A stretch of 64,000 nt of DNA, taken from Collybiopsis luxurians FD-317 M1. Its lineage: Eukaryota; Basidiomycota; Agaricomycetes; Agaricales; Omphalotaceae. This document shows positions 34,779-44,314 of the stretch, in pieces. Numbering within the stretch: the stretch's first letter is position 1; every line of letters begins with the position of its first letter. The stretch covers positions 1,043,500 through 1,107,499 of the forward strand of contig KN834749.1 of NCBI GenBank assembly GCA_000827265.1. The letters are read 5' to 3'. Below the pieces are notes generated by a model. That model worked only from the letters and a program-made list of their open reading frames with translations. It did not search any database and was not told the origin of the DNA. Made by a program: the position numbers and the translations under genes.

Positions 34779-35533
34779 CTACAAATCAGAATCGGAAGAT
34801 GAGGCCGAGGACGAATATGTGGAATCGCCATCTACAGAGCTGCCATCACCGGAAAATCTCGACGAGCAGAGGAGGGGTGGGGTGCAAAGAACCCTGTGCG
34901 AGTCTTTGATCAACACATTCGATAGTGATGAAGATGGCAACTTGGGCATCTTGGCTGTAGTCTGATCGGCAGTATGTTGAGAAAATGGCATGCGTGGTAA
35001 GCGAGACAAGTTGACAGGATATGGAGTCTGGATATAGGAAATGCTGAGCATTAGGTGACGAATAGAGGGTAATCATGGAGACTCACAGATGTCTCGGGAG
35101 TGACAAAAACTCGCTCGTCTTCCGAAGCTTCCAGTACGCTCGTTGTCCCCGCCCCGGACAAAGTGTCAAATTCCCAGCGTAAATCGAACGACTCTTGTCT
35201 GTCGGATTCTCCTTTGATTTGAGCAACTCGAGGATATATGAGTCCTTCCTGTGAAGAGTCAGGTATTCCAGACGCATATACACGCAATAAATGACTAGCT
35301 ACCATACGAGGTCGGTCTGAAGGAGGCTTTGCTAGCTGATCGCCAAAATGAACACGGCGTGAAAAGTAGTGATTGAACGTGGCGAGGGACGGAGACATTG
35401 AAAAGAGTGTAGAGATAGTCACTGGTGGTTGACTGGTGGCGGATGATAGTGATGAGCGAAAGAAAGTTGTTGGGCAAAAAGGAGTCTGCACTTCCATATC
35501 TGGCCGACGCGACGCGAAAACACGTGACTGCAT
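34779..35533 (-). CDS. unknown protein divergent from DMC1
   Basis: Two exons, 35087-35533 and 34779-35027, with a 59-nt GTGAGT-intron; 231 aa. The frame from the ATG at 35533 is uninterrupted. A later ATG at 35397 could be the start if the upstream part is leader. Contents: FNHYFSRRVHFGDQLAKPP, VASHLLRVYASGIPDSS, SFDLRWEFDTLSGAGT, and an acidic Ser-rich tail ending in SSSASSSDSDL. No domain recognised. Its ATG is 48 bases from the DMC1 ATG on the other strand, so the two share a promoter. Confidence 0.65.
35507..35516. promoter_or_regulatory. tandem ACGCG (MCB-like) elements near DMC1
   Basis: The sequence ACGCGACGCG contains two ACGCG cores 66-75 bases upstream of the DMC1 ATG, followed by an E-box CACGTG at 35521-35526. 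Both lie inside the first codons of the divergent gene. ACGCG is the core recognised by MBF-type (Swi6/Mbp1) factors in fungi. Function here is inferred. Confidence 0.4.
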
Positions 35534-35581
35534 TTAAGAGGTACCTTTGCCTCATTAGCTTCTTCACTCTCTACTTTCAAC

Positions 35582-37466
35582 ATGCCTCCTCGTCGTGCTC
35601 CTTCTCAGGTATCTGCTGCTCCTTCACGTCCTGCGAGCCCAGACCCTGACATCGACGGTGTAAACTTCCATAAGTAAATCTAGCTTTTCTGCAGCTCACT
35701 GATCACTTGCGCGACAGAGCCCAGCCTTCGACACCGTAGATGAACTTCAGCAACACGTATGTTTTTTGAGCATATTTCTCCTTGTTTAACTCACTATGCT
35801 TTTTCTAGGGTATCAACGTGCAAGATATTCTCAAACTCAAGGTCTGTCAAGTACTCGCCGGATCCAGTCGCCTTTCTACAAAGTCTGACGGCGTATCGCG
35901 TTATAGGCCGCGGCTATCAACACTGTCTCTGGAGTGAATATGACTACGCGTCGACAAATGCTCAAAATCAAGGTTGCTGGTGTATCGCTCGAGTATATGC
36001 GCCCTACGCTGACGGAATACTTTTTTCAGGGAATGTCCGAGGCCAAGGTCGAAAAGATAAAAGTTCGGGTCGAGGACAATCTTATATCACTCACTCACTA
36101 ACTCTTCTATAGGAAGCCGCACATAAAATCTTGGTCGGTGGATTCCGCCTTGAAACCAGCCTTCGTCTCATCAGTCGCTGCAGGGATCGTCCTTCGCAAC
36201 CGGAATCGAAGTGCAGGATAAGAGAAAGCGTGTTTTGAGTATTAGCACCGGTAGTAGATCTGTAGATGCTATCCTCGGAGGTGTGTCTCAGTCCTGTACG
36301 CCGTTTTCAGCCCATAAAACTTATTCCCATCTCCAGGCGGGATCATGTCCCAGTCAATATCGGAAGGTCACTCACGCGCTCCCTTCTATTCATCTGGATG
36401 TTAACCGTTACTCTAGTCTATGGCGAGTTTCGAACGGGAAAGACTCAACTAGCGCATACAATGAGTGTTGTTGCCCAGCTTCCTCCCGATCTCGGTGGCG
36501 CTTCGGGAAAAGTAGCTTACATTGACACAGAAGGTAAGCGCCAATAGTCAACTTAATTGAGCCGTGAGCTGGTCGGTGACTGTCGTTTTTACAGGAACAT
36601 TTAGACCAGATCGTATCAAATCGATTGCGGACAGATTCGGAGTCGACGGTAGTATGGTACTGGAAAATATTCTTTATGGTACGACAGTTGCCCGATTCGT
36701 CGTCGCTAAGACCACATTCGAACATTATTTGTTAGCCCGTGCTTTCAATAGTGAACATCAGGTCTGCAACGTTAGTCATTGACTCAATCCACCTCTGACA
36801 TTTCCTACTGACCAGATGGAATTGATCAACGAATGTTCCCTTCGCTTCGCAGAAGACAAGGATTTCCGTCTGCTGATCGTTGACAGTATCATGGCGCTTT
36901 TTCGCGTCGATTTCAGTGGTCGAGGAGAGTTGGGAGAAAGACAACAAAAAGTGAGCTTCTTCTTGCACTTGGATGACACGCCAGTACCTCTGAACTTATA
37001 ATTACACTACAGCTTGCTCAAGTCAGATATCATCAACTTCCTATTTGAAAACAACTGAACCATCGTTCTCTGTCCTAGATGCTTTCCAAACTAACTAAGC
37101 TTTCTGAGGAGTACAATGTCAGCATCAAATATCATTTGATTGCCTCCATTAACAGGATTTCCTGTAGATCGCTGTGCTTCTTACCAACCAAGTTCAATCT
37201 GATCCCGGGGCTACAATGACTTTCGTCGCTGGTGGCGCACTCAAGCCAATTGGTGGACATATTCTTTCACATGCGTCTGCGACCAGAATGTTCCTTCGGA
37301 AAGGTAAGTTCTCTATTCTAGTTTTCCCCTCTCTTTGTTCCTGATTATTTGTATCATCCCCTTAGGCCGAGCTGAAGAACGTGTCGCGAAATTAGTCGAT
37401 AGTCCCGACCGCCCAGAAAGCGAGGCCTCGTACAAGTTGGACGAAGGTGGCTGGTCTGATGTCTAA
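35582..37466 (+). CDS. DMC1: meiotic recombinase Dmc1 (RecA/Rad51 family)
   Basis: Sixteen exons: 35582-35673, 35720-35756, 35809-35841, 35907-35972, 36030-36062, 36113-36133, 36184-36280, 36337-36366, 36417-36533, 36595-36678, 36736-36761, 36816-36950, 37013-37021 (9 nt), 37079-37117, 37168-37303, 37366-37466; 351 aa. Dmc1 forms filaments on single-stranded DNA and performs interhomolog strand exchange in meiosis. An N-terminal helix-hairpin-helix ([17 protein letters not shown]) precedes Walker A GEFRTGKT (residues 139-146), Walker B LLIVD (about 231-235), and the Dmc1-like [34 protein letters not shown] and [13 protein letters not shown]. The DNA-binding loop 2 and ATP cap regions look intact. 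Introns are unusually dense (15 in 1.9 kb). Confidence 0.93.
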
Positions 37467-37831
37467 GAAATCTGACCAGTGGTTCCTTTTCTGCTTTGTT
37501 GATACTGTTATCATTGCTCTAGTGCTTGTCTCTCGTTGCAAGCTGTTACTTTTATATGTACTGCTTTATCCTACAGTGTACTGTCGGCTCTCATTATATG
37601 TACCCATTTCGGGGTTATATTCGAAGTTCGTTGTGGTGCCTGATTGTATTCGGACCTTCGGCGTGGATCTGAATGGTACTGATGTCGAGCAAGTCCCCTG
37701 CTAGAGATTGACCATATGGTAGTATAGGGTAGCATATGGTCCAAATAATACGCGTCACAAAAACCAAAAGGTTGTCGAGTGGTACTATATGAATGAGAAT
37801 GATTGTCTTTCCCCGCTTTTGCACATCCAAC
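37467..37831. other. intergenic
   Basis: 365 bases between DMC1 and the RNase T2 gene. An in-frame ATG at 37793 would add 13 residues to the RNase; otherwise promoter and 3' flank. Confidence 0.5.
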
Positions 37832-39086
37832 ATGCTGTACACAGTCGCCTTGAGCTCCACCTATTTTCTGCTCGTCCTATCTGCAAAAGCGTGGACTGCA
37901 AACGCTTTCAAACCCGGTCATGGTTCCGGACTAGCGGTATTCACCTCGTATCCTAATCTTACCGCCTGTTTCGAGCCACCAACGTATTCCTGCGAAAACG
38001 TGACTGCCATAAAAAACACTTGCTGTTCGCCGACTCCAGGCGGTTTGTTACTGCAAACACAGTTTTGGAACACGAGGACAGGTCTCGAAGATAAGGGACA
38101 GTTGTTGCCCGAGGGAAGTTGGACAATTCATGGGCTCTGGCCGGACGATTGCGATGGGTGAGTATCTGGTAGTCTGCGCAAGCAGAGTCTGATGTTTACT
38201 CTGGGAAAATCGAAATGTAGTGGTTTCGCGGACCAATCATACTGTGATTTTTCGAGGCAGTACGACCCTGATCCCTCCCCAGCTACCCTTGAGGATGGTA
38301 CGGTTGTACCGCCTTATACGGGACCCGCCGTGGACACGTTCATAAAAGCCTTTGGAAGGCTGGATCTGCTGGAATATAGTCAGTATCTCGTGCAGTCTCT
38401 CTCAGCCCGCGTCTGATTTTGTCTATTAGTGAACACTTACTGGATCAATCTGGACGCGCCCAATGTCGATTTCTGGGCTCACGAAGTAGCCGCTGCTCAT
38501 TTTGCATCTCCTTTCTTCTATTTACCTAGCTTTACAGTTCTCTAAGCACGGGACCTGCATTTCTACATTCGACGTGGCCTGCTACGGATCGACATACAAG
38601 GCCCATGCTGATGTTGTGAACTTTTTTGACAGCGTGATTCGTGCATTTCATCAGTATCCGACTTTTGATATGCTTGCTGCGTAAGTCATGTCAATCGCCC
38701 ACAGCTCCGATCCTCTTTGATTCGGATTGAAGCGTCGGAATCCTTCCTTCTAATAAAACTGGTTATGCCATCGAAGAAATCCAAAACGCGTTGATAGCTC
38801 AGACTGGAGCGCTCCCTTATATCGGATGTATCAATGGTAACATTTTGTCGGAAGTTTATTACTACCATCATGTCTTGGGCACGGTAAGTTTCGGTGCTTG
38901 CGTCCATACCCTCAATAGTCTGTTTGATCAATGATTTTGTGCTATTGATCTTCCTAGGCACAATATGGGCACTACAAAACCATAAATACCACTTCTCCCA
39001 CGAACTGCTTGTCCAACGAAACGATATGGTATTTTGAACGTACTTTGGGTTCGGAGCGTAACGTCACTGGTGCTCGGCAGGTCTGA
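37832..39086 (+). CDS. secreted RNase T2
   Basis: Six exons: 37832-38157, 38221-38378, 38430-38485, 38538-38680, 38733-38883, 38958-39086; introns of 63, 51, 52, 52 and 74 nt; 320 aa. RNase T2 enzymes are secreted or vacuolar endoribonucleases producing 3'-phosphates. Both catalytic segments are present: CAS-1 in SWTIHGLWPDDCDG and CAS-2 in FWAHEFSKHGTC, the latter assembled across intron 3. A hydrophobic signal peptide (YFLLVLSAKAW) and many cysteines and Asn-glycosylation sites fit secretion. The end is less sure: the stop follows directly after a possible donor (CAG then GTCTGA), and an open frame with cysteines continues to 39354 in another frame, so a C-terminal extension as in Rny1-type enzymes is possible. 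Confidence 0.85.
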
Positions 39087-40198
39087 TTTGATGATACAAT
39101 CTACATGCTCCAAGCTGCGTCTAGTACAAACTCAATGTATAACATACCTTGATTTTCGCGCTACTTCTCCTTACGCGTGCATTTGTGCGAACTGTAAGTG
39201 TTACGCAAACGAGCCGATTGGGGTTCGCACTACTTACGAATATGGTGGTCGACCCCACTACGCTTATTTTTCGGAGCAGGTGTCTTCTGAAGCTGTGAAA
39301 ATTACCCGTTACCTTCAGAGAAACCTTTCTTACGGCTCTTCTGCCGCAGCTTGATGTTCTGGTATAATGCTATTAATGTGCTCAGTCGACAGCTGAGAGG
39401 ATATCCCGAGTCTCTTACTTTGCGACTAGGCTTGTGAATCAGTAAACTCAGGGTAGGAAACTGTCTTCAGATTGTGGTTGTATTGCCTCAAAATCGTGTG
39501 GACAGCCCACTTTGGGATCGAAAACGTCCTGTGTCGCATCTTCGCGTCTTCTAAATATTGTCACTAAAAAGAATGGTCGACCCGAAAGTCCGAAGTAGAA
39601 CTAGTCTTGAATTACGAAGCCGTCTCGAGTGCATCAGAGAGTATCGGGAGAGATTCCTGCAACATACACTATGCATAGACCTTGCGGCTTAATTTCCGTG
39701 TGATGGATGTGCTGAGCTGCTGGCATTGTGGCGCCATGATGTCTAGGTATTAATTTATCGAACGTTGCGCCACAAATCTTGGTTAGATACTACATACGGA
39801 GGAAATGTAAATTACATTTGAAGAATGCAAGTTGGTTAAAATTTCGAAGAAATTCTCACGATTCGGAGTTCGGACCGAGGGTACGGCCTCGTGCTGCCTC
39901 GAGGCGTATCGGTTGACAATTCTAAAAAGGAAATAGTTGAGTTGAGTACGCGGGGTGTAAATACACACCGCGTTTCTTTCTTCCTTCCACCATGTCTTCC
40001 CCTCAAATCTGAGTTTCCCTTCAAATTCCAATATCCGACTGTCCTCCAACCGTTCTGTACTTTTACTGGACCACATCCCACGAATCTATACGAAGAAACG
40101 CTCTCATACCACACATAACTCTTTGTGTATGTAAATCCAGAGATATTTTTTTTTCAACATTGACCAAGTTCGGTCTTAGTTCCACCTCGTTCGCTGAA
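39087..40198. other. intergenic
   Basis: 1.1 kb between RNase T2 and the next gene. The first 270 bases hold an open frame that might be a further RNase exon. The remainder is promoter-like and featureless. Confidence 0.45.
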
Positions 40199-41693
40199 AT
40201 GGATGACAAACCCTACACAACCCCCGACGAAGACCCTTTCAATGCTCGACCCATGATTCAGCCTCGACGCCGACGTTCTTCGATGCTGGATAAGTGGATC
40301 CAGGAGCAACAGAAACTGCCAAGCTCTCCTTCAACCAGCGACTCTTCTTCCGGTCATCCTCTAGGAAATCCATATCTTGCCTATCCTGATCTCGAGCCGA
40401 CACACGAAGGTCGCAATCTTCGTGGTTCTGCCGTAACTTTGGGTAGTTTTGAGCTCGTTGATGATACAGATATTCCCAAAGACAGTGAGGTGATTTTTTT
40501 TTTTGGCTTTTTGTGATCGCTCTGCGTTCATCCTTTTAAAGATCGTGAGCTAATATTTCACCAAGGTTCCTCTACCTCCGTCTACTCCACCATCCACTGC
40601 TCGTAAAAGCTTCCGTGGCTTAAACATACCTTTCCGTTCCCAATCCCCCGCGCGTTCCATCACACCTACATCTGGAACAACTCCCTTAACTCCGCGTAAA
40701 CCATTTCTTCCTTTGGGCTCTCCCTTGGGCACAAGCTCGCAAAGAAGCACGTCGAAACAGCATAATAGATCCACGAGTCTTTCGATTCTTAACTCCTCTC
40801 CTTCCGCCATGTCCGAATCATCTCCCGTGTCTTCAAAATGGCGACCCAGCGTGCTAGGATACTTCTCTTCATCGGCCACCTCCCAGGTGTCTGTCATTCC
40901 CTCCGAGACCCTATATACACCTTCTCGTCCTAGCGTATCCTCCAATACCACCTTCACGACGACCGCAACCAGCACGTCTGCCACTGCCACTGCCATGGAT
41001 AACGATATTCCCGCTAAACCTTTCCTGTCTAATGGTGTTTCATCTCTTCGGTTGCGACAGCGGTCTTTTCAAAATCTCTCGTGCACCGTGAGTGCCATGA
41101 CCACGGAAAACAACGTGCCTGCTGTTCGGACGTCTGCGTCAAAACACGCTAGTTTACGAATTCCTTTGGCGCCCAAGGCCGGAATACGATTATCAAATTC
41201 CAATGTCGACAGCGATGACGAGGAATCGACTGCTCCCGCAGCTGCTATTCCAAAACCAAACACCAAATCGGAGGTTGTATTCAAAAGTAGCACCTTATCC
41301 AAAATGTCGTTTGCCACATTGTCATCCAAGAGCAGCAAGAAGAAGCGTCTCATCATCAGCGGTATAGCTCCTAATGATGTGCGAAAGTTCGACGGCGTTA
41401 AGAAATGGTGTGAGGCAAGTAAATGAGAATCATTCTCCTGTATCGAATTTTGAACTCTGTTCTGTCCCAGGGTTTTGGTGAGGTCACACATATAGTAAGA
41501 ATGCCGAACGGTGATCTCCATGTTCATTTTCGAAGCGCCGATGTTGCCGATACTGTAAGTGCCATAATCGGAACGAGGAGCTACTGTCGCATTGATATTG
41601 ACCGCTTTGCAGGTATGTCGGTTGCGGGCTAAAGTCTACATTGTAGGCTGTGGCAGTGTTGGAGTCTCTTGGACGACGGGCAATAAGCGATAA
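40199..41693 (+). CDS. Ser-rich protein with conserved RRM-like C-terminus
   Basis: Four exons: 40199-40489, 40566-41414, 41471-41554, 41613-41693; introns of 76, 56 and 58 nt; 434 aa. Residues 1-360 are Ser/Thr/Pro-rich and disordered, with the short motif SMLDKWIQEQQKLP near the start. The last about 85 residues look like one beta-alpha-beta fold: KKKRLIISGIAP, VKKWCEGFGEVTHIVRMPNG, DLHVHFRSADVADTVCRLR. This is reminiscent of an RRM-type domain that lacks canonical RNP aromatic residues. Intron 2 (41415-41470) is read as GC-AG (GAG then GCAAGT); the neighbouring GT at +5 gives an early stop. The function is unknown. Confidence 0.7.
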
Positions 41694-42407
41694 AACAGCT
41701 TGCGCACGATTTTCTCTTTCTGTTGTGTTTTCTTTTCTTTCTTTCATTACTCTTTGCGTGAAAGGTAAGAATAATCTCTTCCTCGAGGTATCGAAATCTG
41801 GTCTGAAGTTCTTATCTTCCGCAGCCTCACTCAACGCCTCATTTGTACAACACCAAAATGTTCTGATGATATTGCATGATATTTTACTGGTTACCTTCTA
41901 GTATGTTATGAACTAGCTTCGAACCCTTGACGACCATCAAAACTATTCTCCCCTCACTTTCCTCTAACATGTACATTTTATGCCGTGAGTGGCCTGTCCA
42001 CTGCTTTAATTTTCTGCAATTCTGACCTCGCTCTAATCTCATTTATAAAGGTTATGTTTACCTTATCTCATCTATGCTACTGGGCTGATCCAGGATTAAT
42101 TGACCGGGTACGAGATTACGAACATACGCACATTCCTAGCATACCCCTCATTACTCATCGCATACCCTCTTTTATATATACATACTTCTCATCCCCCCAA
42201 TGTAAATAGTTTTATATGTATGTATCAGTGAACTCTGACATTCCATGTGTATTTCATGTATCAAAGTTTTTGAACTGCACAATAACCATTTTGTACATAC
42301 TGGTTGACGAAATTTCACGTGGAGACAATTTTGCTTTCTTCGTCCTCCCTCAATGTTACTGGCCAAGATTTTGTAATTGATACGACAACTCAGTTCTTTT
42401 CTGGGCG
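41694..42407. other. intergenic
   Basis: 710 AT-rich bases between two plus-strand genes; 3' flank and lipase promoter. The frame reading through 41650-41901 has no gene character. Confidence 0.5.
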
Positions 42408-43951
42408 ATGCTAGATTTCAAAACAGAGAAACCTAATTCATCGGCACATCAGCGATGTCGATGCGTACCTTTGGTGATTGTGGAAGGCTTTCTTGGAGGC
42501 GCAAGTTCGATAATCTGGGGTGATTTTACAAAATATCTCAACCAAGACTGCCATGAATGCCAGCGAAAGATCATATTTTCATCGTAAGTATCGTGATTGT
42601 TGCTTGAGATTCAAATTGTCAAAAAATTACCATAGAGTAGGCCCTGTCAGTTCATTGCACGACCGAGCTTGTGAGCTATACTACTCACTCGTTGGTGGAA
42701 CAGGTACTTGTCTCTTTTCACGATTCCGAACCACAATATGAATGCTTCTTGCAAAGTTGATTACGGAGAGGAACACAGTATCCTTCATAGTCATTCGCGT
42801 TTCGGCCGTACGCACGCCCAAGGGCTATACCCACACTGGTCTAGTGAGAACCCGTTGCATTTTCTCGGGCATTCCATAGTATGATTTGAACTTGCGTGTC
42901 TCATATCTTCTAAATAATCGACATAGGGTGGATGTACGATAGTCAAACTTCAATATCTCATAAAGCAAGGTCATTTTGGCTCCCATGCGCATCCAAGCTG
43001 GATACGCTCGGTCAACACTAGTCAGTTCTCCTGTCTCATGCCTTCCATAGACTTTCCTCTAATCAACCCAACAGTATCAGCTCCGTTCCAAGGCACACAG
43101 GGGTATATATCTTAGGGGAACGTGTCGATGCAGCACCCTATGTTAGACCGTTCTCACTAGGCGCCATCGTAGCCAAAGGCGTACATATCATATCGTATCT
43201 ATCCCCTATTCTCTCTCGGGCAATAGATCTTCATGCTGAGTCGCGGCATATGTCGCTACATGACATTAGTATAGTTTCACTGCTAAGACAGCTGTGGAAA
43301 TCCGACTGGGCAGAGAGCCGAGACGCGACACCCTTTGACGTGACTTTTGAAGCTGCAGATGAACGAGAAGCAGATGGAGAAGGAGAACCTCATCGTGGAA
43401 CCTTTTATCGAAGTTGCGCGACTTACATGGTATGTTGAATGCTATATTTCCCATATCTTTCGAGCTGACAGTTAAGAAAGACTCAGAAAGACAAAGGAGA
43501 AAGGAGCACTCACTCGGTCCGTTTCCAGTTCTTATCGATGCTCTCGCCGTTCTTCTTTATGGCGCGGTCCATCGGTACCTTTGATTTCTCAGTAATTCGA
43601 CCTATCCCATCATTTCTCAATGGAAGCAAAGCCTCAGTCACAAATTTGTCTGAAGAGTATTGGGCCAACGACGGTGTGGTACCCTTAGTCTCGCAATGGC
43701 ACCCATTCAGCACTTGTAGGTAGGAACGCACTTGTGATCGTTATCCACGACCGAATGACTGATACGAAACTAGTCCGCATCGCTGCCAGCATTCAGAAGC
43801 AAGAGAACTTCCTGAATCGGGTGTTTGGATTGTACTTCAGATCAAGGAAACGTCGCACCTTTCACTTGTGCCTTTCTGGGTAGCATCGCCAGAGCAGAAG
43901 CAGTTTTGGACAGACCTTGGGCGTTGGTTACGGACAATTGAAAACATGTAA
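42408..43951 (+). CDS. alpha/beta-hydrolase lipase, possibly frameshifted
   Basis: Seven exons: 42408-42583, 42636-42703, 42757-42878, 42927-43020, 43101-43429, 43487-43719, 43774-43951; 399 aa as drawn. VPLVIVEGFLGGASS opens the hydrolase fold. The nucleophile elbow is GHSIGG (Ser about 121, split from GG by intron 3). YWANDGVVPLVSQWHPF near residues 321-337 supplies the likely catalytic Asp and His. This layout matches microbial L1/L2-type lipases with a WKSDWAESRDATPFDVTFEA block. Upstream of exon 5 the sequence 43075-43100 reads TISAPFQGTQ in the wrong frame by one base at a run of four G. The model therefore skips it with an 80-nt intron. Either the allele carries a frameshift, there is a base error, or that segment is truly intronic. 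No signal peptide is visible. Confidence 0.72.
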
Positions 43952-44314
43952 ATGCATTACGACTACATTATTGGTACAAGTGTTAAATTTTTTTTTGCGT
44001 TCCTAAGCGATGTACTGCTCTACTAGAGAGGAAAGGGAATGCATGTGTTCAGATAGAGAAGCATAGAAGGGAACTTTTTTTAGTTTATAGTAGTGATTAG
44101 AAAGGGAATGAATTTAAAATCTTGAGAGCTTAAAGAAAAGCTAAAGCAGAAACCAAGTCAAGTCTAGAGGAAACATCGAAGAAGGTTGAAAGAAAACAGG
44201 GACAACAGGGAGATAGGGTATAGAAAGTTAGTGTTTACAGGGAAAACCGCGAAAGATCGAAGAGAAGTCAGAAGACAGATTGAATAAGAATCGAAACGGA
44301 TATGCGAATGAAAT
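43952..44314. other. convergent 3' flanks
   Basis: 360 bases between the lipase and the convergent three-RRM gene; purine-rich, no gene. Confidence 0.5.

Noticed and set aside
39034..39354. 107-codon frame after RNase T2 as an independent gene
   Set aside because: No ATG-led conserved protein is visible and it overlaps the last RNase exon in another frame. Kept only as a possible extra exon.
41650..41901. Plus-strand frame reading through the end of the Ser-rich gene
   Set aside because: It is out of frame with the spliced last exon, which ends at 41693, and has the composition of a 3' flank.
41909..41945. GGGTTCGAAG on the minus strand as another tRNA B-box
   Set aside because: The flanking bases do not pair into a T-stem and no cloverleaf can be formed.
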